From a virus: DNA of 64,000 nt. The translations under genes and the position numbers were made by a program. This document shows positions 42,312 to 50,744 of this stretch, piece by piece (position 1 is the stretch's first letter; the number at the start of each line of letters is the position of its first letter). The stretch lies in IMG/VR virus record IMGVR_UViG_3300003771_000090, positions 1-64,000 of that record. One strand, 5' to 3'. The notes under the pieces are model-generated. The model was not told where the DNA came from and did no database searches. It was given only the letters and a program-made list of their open reading frames with translations.

Positions 42312-42620
42312 TCAGTCCGCATTGCGCGGACGACCACGCGGCTTGTCCTTGTACGACTCTGCCCAGGCCACCACCTCCGAGGCCTTCCAGCGAGGCAGGG
42401 CCTTGGCCGCCGCACCGCCGCCCGACTGCACGGACGGAATCCGGATCGCCTTCGGAAAATCCGGCAGCGTAACAATCCGCTCCCGCACCACCTTGGGCGA
42501 GCGCACCAGGAACTCGGCGATCCGATCCACATCCCACAGCGCCACGCTCACCGGCAGCGCCGGCCGCACATGATCGGCAACGGCCACGGCGATGCGTTCG
42601 ATCAGATCCCCGTTATTCAT
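42312..42620 (-). CDS. AlpA/excisionase-like DNA-binding protein of prophage B
   Basis: About 102 residues from MNNGDLIER. The core WDVDRIAEFLVRSPKVVRER and the KGRPRNAD-like basic end correspond to the protein at 1020-1322, and it holds the same convergent place beside int. Probably the directionality factor. It is the distal gene of the leftward early operon. Confidence 0.78.
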   Translation of the reverse strand: MNNGDLIERIAVAVADHVRPALPVSVALWDVDRIAEFLVRSPKVVRERIVTLPDFPKAIRIPSVQSGGGAAAKALPRWKASEVVAWAESYKDKPRGRPRNAD

Positions 42621-43110
42621 CGCGCGCTCCGTCGATACGAGCATGCACCGCGCGCCACCTGGGCGCGTTGTCGCCGTGGTTTTGCTGGTCCTCCACCGCC
42701 AACGTCACCTCCAACAACTCCCTCCTCGTACACATCTGCTGAATTTCATCGGTCAGATTCAGCGCCCGCCCAATCACCCTGAACTCGTCTCCAGTAACCC
42801 CCAGCCGGCCCCGAGCCCGATACCGCTTTCCCACCGCAGCAATCGCCTCCACCGCCGCATCCATCGCCTCGCGCAGCTCACGGTTCTCGGCGAAGTAGAG
42901 AGCTGCGGCGAGCTGGCCGACATTCACACGAAAGCCCAGCGTGAACCAGGCATTTTCCGTGGCCGTGCCGTCCAGAATCTTGCTTAGCTCCACATGGGGA
43001 ATGAGTTGCAGATCCACCTCGGCCTTGTTGCTAAATCGATAGCACGACGGCAGACGGGCCACACGCGGCTGGTGCGCCCGCCGGTTCTTCCGATGTTTAC
43101 TCGCTGGCAT
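42613..43110 (-). CDS. Hypothetical P2-like early protein (165 aa)
   Basis: The N-terminus is very basic (SKHRKNRRAHQPRVARLP) and the remainder helical with acidic and hydrophobic repeats. Overlaps the Xis-like gene by eight bases. Seen as an early protein in P2-like phages of beta-proteobacteria; function unknown. Confidence 0.65.
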   Translation of the reverse strand: MPASKHRKNRRAHQPRVARLPSCYRFSNKAEVDLQLIPHVELSKILDGTATENAWFTLGFRVNVGQLAAALYFAENRELREAMDAAVEAIAAVGKRYRARGRLGVTGDEFRVIGRALNLTDEIQQMCTRRELLEVTLAVEDQQNHGDNAPRWRAVHARIDGARDE

Positions 43111-43112
43111 GG

Positions 43113-43316
43113 TCAGTCCTCAAAATCGCCGGCTGCGCGGCGTTTCAGGTCGATGGGATTAGCGCGCGGCCGAACCTGGTCACGCGCAGCCATGGCACGG
43201 GCTGCGGCGGCCACGGTGCGGCGCAGCAGGTTCGACATGGCGTCGAAAGGGGTGGCAATGCGCAGTGCCCGGTGCGTACGTCGCAGTTGCGCTTCGGTGA
43301 CGAGCGGTCTATCCAC
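43113..43316 (-). CDS. Small basic hypothetical protein (67 aa)
   Basis: GTG start at 43316 preceded by GGGAGA, preferred over the longer frame. Helical and Arg-rich (LLRRTVAAAARAMAARDQVR). Overlaps the upstream membrane gene by eight bases. Function unknown. Confidence 0.55.
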   Translation of the reverse strand: MDRPLVTEAQLRRTHRALRIATPFDAMSNLLRRTVAAAARAMAARDQVRPRANPIDLKRRAAGDFED

Positions 43317-43551
43317 GGCGGTCTCCCTGGCGAATGAACCCATCCCACACGCCCCGGCCGTAGCACAGCGTGAAAAACAGGCTGACCACGAACATGCCGG
43401 GTTCGTCGGTGGCCATCGTCAGGTGCAGCCAGGCAGGCTGCCCGGCCAGGCCGAGCAACGCCCCCCAGCGCACCCGGTGTGCGCCGGCGTTGAACAGGTA
43501 GACCGACGCCACGGCCGTGGCGATCATCCAGACATTCAGCAGGGCGTACAT
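43309..43551 (-). CDS. Small membrane protein (80 aa)
   Basis: Two to three hydrophobic helices (LLNVWMIATAVASVYLFNAG, GALLGLAGQPAWLHL, FVVSLFFTLCYGRG). GGGAGGG precedes the ATG. It is translationally coupled upstream (TGATG). Possibly a superinfection-exclusion or membrane adaptor; no evidence beyond topology. Confidence 0.6.
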   Translation of the reverse strand: MYALLNVWMIATAVASVYLFNAGAHRVRWGALLGLAGQPAWLHLTMATDEPGMFVVSLFFTLCYGRGVWDGFIRQGDRRG

Positions 43552-43709
43552 CACGCAGCCCTCCCGATGGCGGATGCGCGACAGAAGCGCGGAGGCTCGG
43601 TCAGGCGATCCAGCGCGCGCAGCTGCGCATCCAGGCGTGTGCGCGCCAGCGTGGTGAACTCGCTGCGGATGCCGGTATGGGAAACGATGCATACGATAAA
43701 AGCAGACAT
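43551..43709 (-). CDS. Small hypothetical protein (52 aa)
   Basis: Begins MSAFIVCIVSHTGIRSEF and continues as a basic helical peptide. It is flanked tightly by the primase gene and the membrane gene, with TGATG coupling. Function unknown. Confidence 0.5.
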   Translation of the reverse strand: MSAFIVCIVSHTGIRSEFTTLARTRLDAQLRALDRLTEPPRFCRASAIGRAA

Positions 43710-43711
43710 AC

Positions 43712-46420
43712 TCAAGCTCCCAAATTCGCCGGCCGATCCTCGAACACCCAGCACTTCACAGTGGCAGGGCGTTTCGGCTGATGGATGTGCTCGGCGTTAA
43801 ATCGCGCGTTGATCGCGCTGTTGACGACCCGCAGATCAATGAACTTGCGGTGCCGAGATGTCTTCAGCACGCGTTTCAGTTCGGGCAGCGGGGGAAGGTT
43901 CAGGCGGCGGTCGTTTGCCACCTGTTCGAAATGACGCAGGCTGATGGCGATAACGCCATCGCCTCGGGCGTGGTTCAGCACCGCCTGGTCGTCGGCGGCA
44001 GACTCGATGTGGTCGTACAGTTCCCAGAAGTCCTGCACCAGCGGGTGATCGGCGCCGATGGCCTGCTGGCGTTCCACGGCCATCTGCACCAGCTGGCGCT
44101 GTGCGGCATCGCGGTATTCAGCCGGCACCGGCAACACCATGGGCAGGCAGTCGACCATCGCCATGATCTGCGCGTGGTTCTTCGCCAGGCGCTGGTTCTT
44201 GACGTCGGGATTTCGTATCAGCGTGTCCTGGTAGTGCGGCATGCGCTCGACAAAGCGCGCCAGAATGTCGTCTTCCTTCAGGATGGCCGACAGCAGGAAG
44301 CCCGACACATCCTCCACCGGCATCTGTTCCAGCGCGCGGGCGGCGGCGAAAGTGTCGGCGTCCTGGCCCGAGCGGTCGAAGTACAGATGAACGATCCGCT
44401 GCAGGATGGCGTCGCTGGCGCACACGTCGGCGTTCTGACTGATCACCACCGCGCCACGGAAGGGCGATTCGTCGGTCTCGTTCCCCGAATTCTTCACGCC
44501 GCGCGAGCGAGAGCTGCGGCCGTTGTAGGCAGTTTTCAGCTCGTTCCAGTCGAAGCCCTTGACCTTGGCGCCGTCATCGCCACGGTCGGCCTCGATCATC
44601 ACGACTGGCAGATTCGACACCTGCGAGAAATTGCGCGCCCGCGCCGCGATAGACGCCTTGGACGGGTCAAAGCCCTCGTAGTCGCGCCGGCCGCACAGTT
44701 TCCACAGGAACTCGATCAGCGTGGATTTGCCGGCGCCGGGCTCGCCCACTACCTCCAGGAACGGGTAGCTCTTCTGCTTGATGCCGTCGCCTTCACGGAT
44801 CTGCTCCACAAACAGCGACCCGAGCCAGAACGCCAGCGCCACGATGGCCTTCGCGCCGAACGCGCGCCACAGCGTGTCCAGCCAGTCGTGCCGGAAAGCC
44901 TTCAGGTCAGTGTTCAGGGAAAGGCCGGCCGAGCCGAGAATGCTCTTGATCGACAGCCGGCCGATGTCGAAAAAATCCTCGTCGTTGAGCGTGTAGAGCT
45001 TGCCGTCCTTCACCGCTACATCGGAGTACACATAGCACCCGCTTTCCCTGGTGTAGCCGACATAGTTGATCGTCTGCACGCTCTTGATGCGGTGCATTTG
45101 CTCTTTCAGATAAGTGTCCAGCTGCCCGTTCGATCCGGTGTAGAACGCCCCCGGCGCCACGGCCAGCAGGCGCTTCTTGAACTCGGTAGCCGACGCCACC
45201 TGGGCGCTGGTGAACGTGTTCTTGATCGGCGCGGCATCGTGCGGAAAGGCGACGCGGAAGTAGTACCAGGCCTCGTCGGTGGCCGCGTTCGCCTGGTAGT
45301 AAAGGACGGTGGGCAGGCACGTCGCGATGTTCGTGACTACCCCGGCCTTTAGCATCGCTTCGTCGCGGATCTCTGTTTCATCGAGATGTCTGTGCGTGCT
45401 GCGCACCGCATCCATCTCGCGCGTCAGCGCGTCCAGGTCGAGCTTGAACCAGTAAAGCCTGCTCTCGAAGTCGAACGCGAACTGGCTCATGCTGGTGCGG
45501 CCATAGATCAGTCGTGCCTTCTCGGCCGCCGTGGGAGCGGCCAGCAGGTCGCCCAGATACCGGTACTCGGCAATGTCCTGCTCGGTCAGCTTGTCCAGCT
45601 GATGCAGATCGTTCCAATCGAGCTTCTTCTTGCCTCTCTGCCTTGGCAGCGCGATGGAGGCTTGCCAGCCGTCCTCGCGACTGCGCTTGAGCCATTGCCT
45701 GGCATACCGCATGCCGGCCTTGTCCGCATCCAGCGCCCACACCAGCCGTGGTCGTGGCTTGCCATTGGCCGCGCACTGTTCGGCCACGCCGCGCAAGGCG
45801 TGCGCGGGGTAGTTCGTGCAGGACAGGGCCGACGCTGCGGCGATGCCGTGGTGGAGCAGGGCGATGGCATCGAACACGCCCTCCACAATCCACAGTTCTT
45901 CGGCGCCGCCAAGGTTCGCTCCCGGTGGTTGCCACCACATCCCCGCGTAACTGCCGTGGAAGGTCGCCTTGCGGTCCCCAAAGCGATGCGCCTGGTCGAT
46001 GATCCGTTCCCAATAGGCGCCGGGCGCCAGCGCAAAGCGCACCGTGGCGCTGCCGATCTTGAGTTCGTGGCTGTAGTAACTCTCCTGCGTGTACCAGTCG
46101 CGCACTTTCGCCAGATCGAAGCCGCGGCCGTCACGCATGTACGCATCGGCCGACGCCTTCGGGTTCTCAGGCGTGGGGCGGAAGCGGTCTGACCAGCTCT
46201 CAAAAAGATCGGGGTACAGATCCTTGATATGCAGCTCCGCACCGCATTTGTTCAGCCGGTTGCAGCGGATCACCCACGGCGCATCGCCAAACGCCCATAG
46301 CGCGTTCTTGCCGCAGGATGGGCAGTGGCCCGCCTCCAGCTTCGCGCCGGACTGCTTCTGCTTGAACGCGTAGTCGCGCAGCAGGCGGCTGGTGACATCG
46401 GAATGCAGGGATGGGTCCAT
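43712..46420 (-). CDS. P4-alpha-like primase/helicase replication protein
   Basis: A 902-residue multi-domain replication protein. Zinc-binding motif (Cys33, Cys36, Cys53, Cys59), Toprim primase core (Glu180 in LWIVEGVFDAI; Asp231-x-Asp233 in VWALDADKAG), and a helicase domain with Walker A GEPGAGKST (559-567) and Walker B VVMIEAD (606-612). The combination primes and unwinds DNA at the phage origin, a role filled by gene A and B products in P2 itself. It is the main gene of the leftward early operon. Confidence 0.9.
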   Translation of the reverse strand: MDPSLHSDVTSRLLRDYAFKQKQSGAKLEAGHCPSCGKNALWAFGDAPWVIRCNRLNKCGAELHIKDLYPDLFESWSDRFRPTPENPKASADAYMRDGRGFDLAKVRDWYTQESYYSHELKIGSATVRFALAPGAYWERIIDQAHRFGDRKATFHGSYAGMWWQPPGANLGGAEELWIVEGVFDAIALLHHGIAAASALSCTNYPAHALRGVAEQCAANGKPRPRLVWALDADKAGMRYARQWLKRSREDGWQASIALPRQRGKKKLDWNDLHQLDKLTEQDIAEYRYLGDLLAAPTAAEKARLIYGRTSMSQFAFDFESRLYWFKLDLDALTREMDAVRSTHRHLDETEIRDEAMLKAGVVTNIATCLPTVLYYQANAATDEAWYYFRVAFPHDAAPIKNTFTSAQVASATEFKKRLLAVAPGAFYTGSNGQLDTYLKEQMHRIKSVQTINYVGYTRESGCYVYSDVAVKDGKLYTLNDEDFFDIGRLSIKSILGSAGLSLNTDLKAFRHDWLDTLWRAFGAKAIVALAFWLGSLFVEQIREGDGIKQKSYPFLEVVGEPGAGKSTLIEFLWKLCGRRDYEGFDPSKASIAARARNFSQVSNLPVVMIEADRGDDGAKVKGFDWNELKTAYNGRSSRSRGVKNSGNETDESPFRGAVVISQNADVCASDAILQRIVHLYFDRSGQDADTFAAARALEQMPVEDVSGFLLSAILKEDDILARFVERMPHYQDTLIRNPDVKNQRLAKNHAQIMAMVDCLPMVLPVPAEYRDAAQRQLVQMAVERQQAIGADHPLVQDFWELYDHIESAADDQAVLNHARGDGVIAISLRHFEQVANDRRLNLPPLPELKRVLKTSRHRKFIDLRVVNSAINARFNAEHIHQPKRPATVKCWVFEDRPANLGA

Positions 46421-46501
46421 GAGATCCAGGCAAAAGGGTGGCCCTCACGGCCCGCTGGACGCGCCGTGAACGAAAGAAACCGGAATGGGAAAGTCAGGCC
46501 G

Positions 46502-46750
46502 CTACGTGGGCAGCAGATCCATCTGCCGCGTGTCCTGCGGGGTGCCGCGCGCCCTGCCTTGCGGCAGGTACGCCTTGGGGTTGGGCATCATGCTCGGCGC
46601 GATGGTGTGCACGGCGGAGAGCAGCATCTTGCAGGTGTAGGCGCACTCGACGTTCGGGCACTGGACATACAGCTCGCGGGAGAGCAGAGAGACGGCGCGG
46701 CTGGTGCGGATCTGCAGGCGGTAGGCGCAGTGAGGGCAGAGCATCATCAT
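46502..46750 (-). CDS. ogr: Ogr/Delta late-gene activator
   Basis: An 82-residue zinc-finger protein. Cysteines 5, 8, 31 and 36 (C-x2-C-x22-C-x4-C) have the same spacing as P2 Ogr as I recall it, and the LQIRTSRAVSLL helix aligns with the Ogr HARTSRYIT segment. It activates late promoters by contacting RNA polymerase alpha. In the same operon as the primase, coupled to the RHH gene by four bases. Confidence 0.88.
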   Translation of the reverse strand: MMMLCPHCAYRLQIRTSRAVSLLSRELYVQCPNVECAYTCKMLLSAVHTIAPSMMPNPKAYLPQGRARGTPQDTRQMDLLPT

Positions 46751-46971
46751 CTGGCGCCGCTCCGCAGTGGGGTCGTGCGTGCCGGTTTGCACTCGTAGGC
46801 AGACAGCCCTTCGAGCAGGATCAACCGCGCTAGGCTCGACAGCGAGCGGTTTTCCACAAGTGCCAGCCGCTCTAGCTGCTCACGTTCCTGGGAGAGCAGA
46901 CGCATGCTGATTGGCTTGTCCTTCAGCACCCCTCGCGGGGCGCGCGTTACCGGTGTTTTCGCACGAGACAT
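46747..46971 (-). CDS. Ribbon-helix-helix (Arc/CopG-like) regulator
   Basis: A 74-residue protein from the ATG at 46971. KPISMRLLSQEREQLERLA supplies the ribbon strand and first helix, and ENRSLSSLARLILLEGL the second helix of an RHH dimer. First gene of the leftward operon and divergent from the repressor at 47042, so it is positioned like a Cro/antirepressor. Confidence 0.72.
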   Translation of the reverse strand: MSRAKTPVTRAPRGVLKDKPISMRLLSQEREQLERLALVENRSLSSLARLILLEGLSAYECKPARTTPLRSGAR

Positions 46972-47041
46972 GGCGGATATACTCTGTGTGAAAGTTAGCG
47001 ATGCACAACACGAGTATCTAACCAATCGGTTTGTTTTTGCA
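46972..47041. promoter_or_regulatory. Divergent promoter/operator region of prophage B
   Basis: Seventy bases separate the RHH gene and the repressor. Inverted elements GTTAG...CTAAC (about 46993-47023), ATACTC...GAGTAT (about 46979-47018) and AACC-AATC-GGTT (47021-47032) could be operators for the two regulators. Exact sites cannot be decided by eye. Confidence 0.5.
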
Positions 47042-47476
47042 ATGACTGAAACCATCTCAGAAAGCAGTTTCGGAGAACGGCTATGTGAGGAACGAAAGCG
47101 GGCCGGACTCACTCAGGCAGCCTTTGCCGTATTGGGCGGCGTGACACCCAAATCGCAGGTTCTGTACGAAAAGTCAGAGCGGTTGCCGGATGCGGGCTAC
47201 CTCGCCGCCATCGCCAACGAAGGCTTCGACGTGATGTACATCCTCATCGGCCAGCGCGTGGCGGAAGCGTTGTCGGTGGAAGAGAGCGCGCTGCTGACGG
47301 GATATCGCAACGTCGACCAGAGAGCGCGTGCTGGCGTCCTGGCACTGCTCAGCGGCATTCAGCCCGAGCCGGTGCGACGTGTCGCCGTGAAAGGCGATGT
47401 TGGCCAGTTCGTCGAAGGCAATCTGCACGTGTCGGCGCCGTTGACCATCAACATGCGAAAGAGGCGAAAGAATTGA
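47042..47476 (+). CDS. Lysogeny repressor of prophage B (HTH)
   Basis: A 144-residue protein. Residues 8-65 form an XRE HTH (FGERLCEERKRAGLTQAAFA, then SQVLYEKSERLP, DAGYLAAIANEGFDV). The C-terminus has a beta segment VKGDVGQFVEGNLHV without a peptidase. Divergent from the early operon, as expected for a P2 C-like or CI-like repressor. Confidence 0.78.
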   Translation: MTETISESSFGERLCEERKRAGLTQAAFAVLGGVTPKSQVLYEKSERLPDAGYLAAIANEGFDVMYILIGQRVAEALSVEESALLTGYRNVDQRARAGVLALLSGIQPEPVRRVAVKGDVGQFVEGNLHVSAPLTINMRKRRKN

Positions 47477-47554
47477 CTCACACATGGCGTGTGCCACGAC
47501 GCGCGCCAAAAGGCAGGGGTCGACCGCAGTCGTTGTTTCTTTTTTGGGAATGCG

Positions 47555-48013
47555 ATGAAGAAAGAAAAAAGCGATCTGGTTGTTGACGGAGATGTGGGCC
47601 AGGTGGTGATGGCGTCGAGCGTGGTGTACCACGCGGGCAGCGGGCCAGGGCAGGTCAGCAACGCCATAAATATGGCCGGCTCAGTAGAGCGGGCCAACGC
47701 CGGCACTGAGCCCGGAAGTAAGCCCTCGGCCAAGTGCCACAAGTGCGCCGCAGTAGCGCAACGCTTCCGCCGGATCAAGCTGGCCGTGGCCCTCGCCGCA
47801 GCGGCTGCGTGCGGGGCTCTTGTAGCCACTGTCCGAAGCCACTTCGCGGAATGCGAACCAGCTCAGGCGGTGGCAAGCCAGTGCCATTTCGATGGTCGGC
47901 AATACTCAGCCGGCAGCATCGTCAAGATGTCCGATGGCCTGGCCCGAGAGTGCCTGGAGTCGGTCGGCGGCAGGGCTCACAGATGGTCGGAGTTTGCGCT
48001 GCGACCGATCTAG
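47555..48013 (+). CDS. Membrane protein with GDVGQ motif, lysogeny-side gene
   Basis: 152 residues: an N-terminal beta-type repeat (DLVVDGDVGQVVMASS...SNAINMAGS) like the end of the adjacent repressor, a Cys pair (CHKC), one TM helix (LAVALAAAAACGALVATV) and a DUF1496-like C-terminus (CHFDGRQYSAGSIVKM). Co-directional with the repressor; may be expressed in the lysogen. Function unknown. Confidence 0.6.
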   Translation: MKKEKSDLVVDGDVGQVVMASSVVYHAGSGPGQVSNAINMAGSVERANAGTEPGSKPSAKCHKCAAVAQRFRRIKLAVALAAAAACGALVATVRSHFAECEPAQAVASQCHFDGRQYSAGSIVKMSDGLARECLESVGGRAHRWSEFALRPI

Positions 48014-48140
48014 GTTTTTCGAATCGAAGCGCCCCCCAAATTGTCCGTGGTTCATGTCGACGCCACGGATCACAACCCGGAACACCCGTTTGCCTGATGT
48101 TCTGGCATGCGGGCTTGCGCCGGAATGGGAGGATGTATCG

Positions 48141-48845
48141 ATGGCTCTGTTGAATTGCACCGAATGCAACAAGGAAATCTCCGACAAGGCACCCGCATGC
48201 CCGCATTGCGGCGTAAAGAGGAAGTCGAAGCTTAAAGAGGTGCTCGCCGGTGTTGTGGGTATCGCCGTTGTGATCGGCGTACTGGCTCAATGCGTGGGCA
48301 GTCCAGAGGACCAGAGCGATTCAAAACAAGTTGGCCCAGCCGTGGAAAAGTCAGGGGAGGCAAAAGGGGACGCAACTGCCGCCGTCACCACTGCCACCAT
48401 CGGCCGTAGCACCGACGAGGTGTTGGGAAATCTCACCGTTATCGAACGCTCCCCAAGCGTCCCCTTGCGGGACGGCAGCTCGCGCGAGTCCATCAAGTTG
48501 GGCAAGTATCTCCATCTCGAAACGGTTGGAGATCCGGCCGACTTGGTTGCGTACACCATGATGTTCGGGGCACCGAGCGACGACAAGCCGGCGGCGGTTC
48601 AGGCCACCATGTACGTAGGGGAAGTCCTGGCAAACACGTTTCCGCATTGGGGGAAAGCGGGCAATGGCGATACTGTTGGGAAATGGATGGTGACCGCCTC
48701 AAAACAACTCAGCGCGAATGTCAGGAAGAACAAGGACGACCCCGATCCTGTGATCCTGGAGCGAGATGGGCTTCGCATCCGTTACACGGCAAACACGTTC
48801 CTCGGACTGTTCTTTATTACGGTGGAGCCGCTGGCCGCTTCATAG
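48141..48845 (+). CDS. Zinc-ribbon membrane protein
   Basis: A 234-residue protein. The N-terminal zinc ribbon has CTECNKE and CPHCGVKRK, a TM helix spans about residues 33-53 (VLAGVVGIAVVIGVLAQCV), and the remaining exterior part is beta-rich. GGGAGG precedes the ATG. Likely a membrane-anchored accessory protein of the lysogen; function unknown. Confidence 0.65.
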   Translation: MALLNCTECNKEISDKAPACPHCGVKRKSKLKEVLAGVVGIAVVIGVLAQCVGSPEDQSDSKQVGPAVEKSGEAKGDATAAVTTATIGRSTDEVLGNLTVIERSPSVPLRDGSSRESIKLGKYLHLETVGDPADLVAYTMMFGAPSDDKPAAVQATMYVGEVLANTFPHWGKAGNGDTVGKWMVTASKQLSANVRKNKDDPDPVILERDGLRIRYTANTFLGLFFITVEPLAAS

Positions 48846-48849
48846 CCGA

Positions 48850-49554
48850 TCACCGCAGTCGTGCAGAAGCACTGGCATGATACGCCGCCTCAATCTCACA
48901 CCCCACCCACCGATGCCCGTGCTCCTTCGCCGCAGCCAGGAACGTGCCTGAGCCGGCAAAGGGATCGCAGACAACGCTGCCGGCCGGCACCAGGCGCACG
49001 ACCTCGCGGGCCAGGCCGGCGGGCTTCTGCGTCATGTGAGATTTCGGCCGTGGCAGGCGCTCCGCGAACACACCCGGCAGATGCACCTTATGGTCGGTAC
49101 GCACCGCACCCTTCGTCGCCCGCACCATGAATTCCGCCTGCTGCGAAAACCCGCCCAGGCGCGGCCGGGCGCCGCCGGCGGTCTTGTCCCAGACAGCCAC
49201 GCTGCGCCAGATGAAGCCCGCGCCCTGGACGGCATCTGTCAGGCTCGGCAACTGCCGCCAGTCGATGAAGCAGACCAGGTGGCCACCATCCTTGGCAGCG
49301 CGGAACGCCTCGCTCAGCCAGTTCATGCACCAGTAGGTCCAGGACCGCTGATCCTTGTTGTCGTGGCTGAACTCAGGATAGACGGTCTTAACGTCCGCGC
49401 CGATGTACTTCTGGCCCGGTGCCTGGGTGCGGGTGCTGGAATGCAGGCCGCCGGACGAGTAGGGCGGGTCGGTGAAGAATAGGTCAACGGACTGGTCGGG
49501 CAGCCCGCGCAGCATGTCAAGGGCGTTGCTTTGGTAGAGGCGGTCGAGCTTCAT
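48850..49554 (-). CDS. DNA methyltransferase (beta-type, DPPY first)
   Basis: A 234-residue enzyme from the ATG at 49554 (MKLDRLYQ), with GGAG nine bases upstream. Motif IV DPPY (29-32) precedes the AdoMet motif FAGSGT (199-204), the order of N4-cytosine/N6-adenine beta-class enzymes. No restriction partner is present, so it may protect phage DNA or regulate. The start lies inside the end of a Com-like gene. Confidence 0.88.
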   Translation of the reverse strand: MKLDRLYQSNALDMLRGLPDQSVDLFFTDPPYSSGGLHSSTRTQAPGQKYIGADVKTVYPEFSHDNKDQRSWTYWCMNWLSEAFRAAKDGGHLVCFIDWRQLPSLTDAVQGAGFIWRSVAVWDKTAGGARPRLGGFSQQAEFMVRATKGAVRTDHKVHLPGVFAERLPRPKSHMTQKPAGLAREVVRLVPAGSVVCDPFAGSGTFLAAAKEHGHRWVGCEIEAAYHASASARLR

Positions 49555-49714
49555 GGCGGGCATCTCCGGTACACGAAGCTCGCGGGCTCTCGGGTCCGGG
49601 GCGCTCGGCCCTCAGCTGGTTCATCGTGCCGCAGCGCGGGCACTTGATGGCAAGGCGAATGTACTCCCCCATGCCAAGCTTGCGGTTGCAGCTACCGCAG
49701 CGGATTTCCTGCAT
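49517..49714 (-). CDS. com: Com-like zinc-finger translational regulator
   Basis: A 65-residue protein: MQEIRCGSCNRKLGMGEYIR, then CPRC; Cys6, Cys9, Cys25 and Cys28 form the zinc site of the Mu Com family. In Mu, Com binds mRNA overlapping its own end and the start of mom to allow mom translation. Here it overlaps a DNA methyltransferase in the same way (38 bases), suggesting analogous control. Confidence 0.8.
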   Translation of the reverse strand: MQEIRCGSCNRKLGMGEYIRLAIKCPRCGTMNQLRAERPGPESPRASCTGDARHEARPPLPKQRP

Positions 49715-50166
49715 GATTTGCACTCCCAGCGTGTGCTAGGATGCCTGCGCCTCGCGAGGTGGCGCGGCCCTGGCCGGACTGGCAGGCTGGTGCTGCTGGA
49801 ACGGGGCGTGGTTGGTGCTCCAACACCAGTCACGTCGCCGCGTCTTTCTTTCTGCTGACGAATCGATTGTCACGCGCGCGTGCGGGGAGCGCACATGGAG
49901 CCTGTAGTTGCTCACACGCTTACAACAACGCGACAGCGCGGGAAGTCTGGCGCTTCCAGGAAGAAATGCTGGAGAGCCGGCTGACGGCAGAGTTCGGCCA
50001 GTCTCGGCCATTGCCTATGGACTCGCGAGCGTCAGTTGTGCAGTCACGAAGCGACGTTGACTAGGGCTACGGTCGCTCATATAACGTATTGACTTGAACG
50101 TGAAGCAGCACGTCCGAATCGGCTGGCTATGGAGCGCGCCATCGAAGAATCTTCTTTAGGCAAGTA
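49715..50166. other. Intergenic region upstream of com; array boundary
   Basis: No convincing gene; a plus-strand frame at 49741-50064 has shadow-like composition. It holds the com promoter region, a palindrome CACGCGCGCGTG near 49872, and the first copy of the repeat (49993-50009) marking the start of the cassette array. Confidence 0.5.
49993..50009. repeat. Array repeat copy 1
   Basis: TTCGGCCAGTCTCGGCC, related to the 17-mer core GCCGGCCAGAAGCGGCC found at 52997 and elsewhere in the array. It sits before the first accessory gene. Confidence 0.5.
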
Positions 50167-50655
50167 CTAATTCCACAAACCGCCCAGCCCTGCATCCGCA
50201 GCATGCCCTTCGGCGCTGTCGGAGGCACTACTTTCCTTAATCAACTCCAGGAACGAAACAACCGCCTCGGCCTGCTCTGCGGCAAAGCTCATTCGATACT
50301 CCTTCCAGTCAGAACGAGGCTCATACTTGGGATTATCCGGAAGCAGAGCGTCCAGTGCCAAGTACGAATAGTCACTGTCCTGTAGGACCCCAACTAGGAG
50401 CGAAGGCAAATAGTATTTGAAGAAGCCACTATCTGTAGCGCGACGGATGGCAGAAGGACTTATGCTGCGAATCCAGTGGTCAAGTGATATCTCCGTCCAC
50501 ATCCGTCCATAGAACTTCTGAACATCATCGTCCACCTCGTAGTTTGCGATTCCATCATCCCGCCTATGACCCGACGGAATTGGAACGATAGCGAAGGCCG
50601 CTCGAATAGTTGACTGCAATTGTGCAGACCGACGCGCGTATTCGTTAAATTCCAT
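50167..50655 (-). CDS. Putative immunity-type protein (DUF6714-like pattern)
   Basis: A 162-residue cytoplasmic protein with AAFAIVPIPSGHRRDDG, FYGRMWTEISLDHWI and FFKYYLPSLLVGVL, a sequence pattern I associate with DUF6714 proteins that often stand beside polymorphic toxins. No toxin is nearby. It is visibly more AT-rich than the phage genes. First gene of the cassette array. Confidence 0.55.
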   Translation of the reverse strand: MEFNEYARRSAQLQSTIRAAFAIVPIPSGHRRDDGIANYEVDDDVQKFYGRMWTEISLDHWIRSISPSAIRRATDSGFFKYYLPSLLVGVLQDSDYSYLALDALLPDNPKYEPRSDWKEYRMSFAAEQAEAVVSFLELIKESSASDSAEGHAADAGLGGLWN

Positions 50656-50744
50656 TGCAAATATCTACCTGTTGTACAACTTTTACCCAATCCCTTTGAT
50701 GTGCCTTGTCACCGCCACGGAAGCAAACGGATTCGGCGAGGTTG

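Noticed and set aside
43781-45352. 523-codon plus-strand ORF opposite the primase gene
   Set aside because: It is a high-GC antisense shadow: the minus strand encodes a clear zinc/Toprim/helicase protein, and the plus frame has Arg/Val/Gly-rich composition and no domains.
49741-50064. 107-codon plus-strand ORF upstream of the array
   Set aside because: No good ribosome-binding site, erratic composition, and it overlaps the presumed com promoter and the first repeat.
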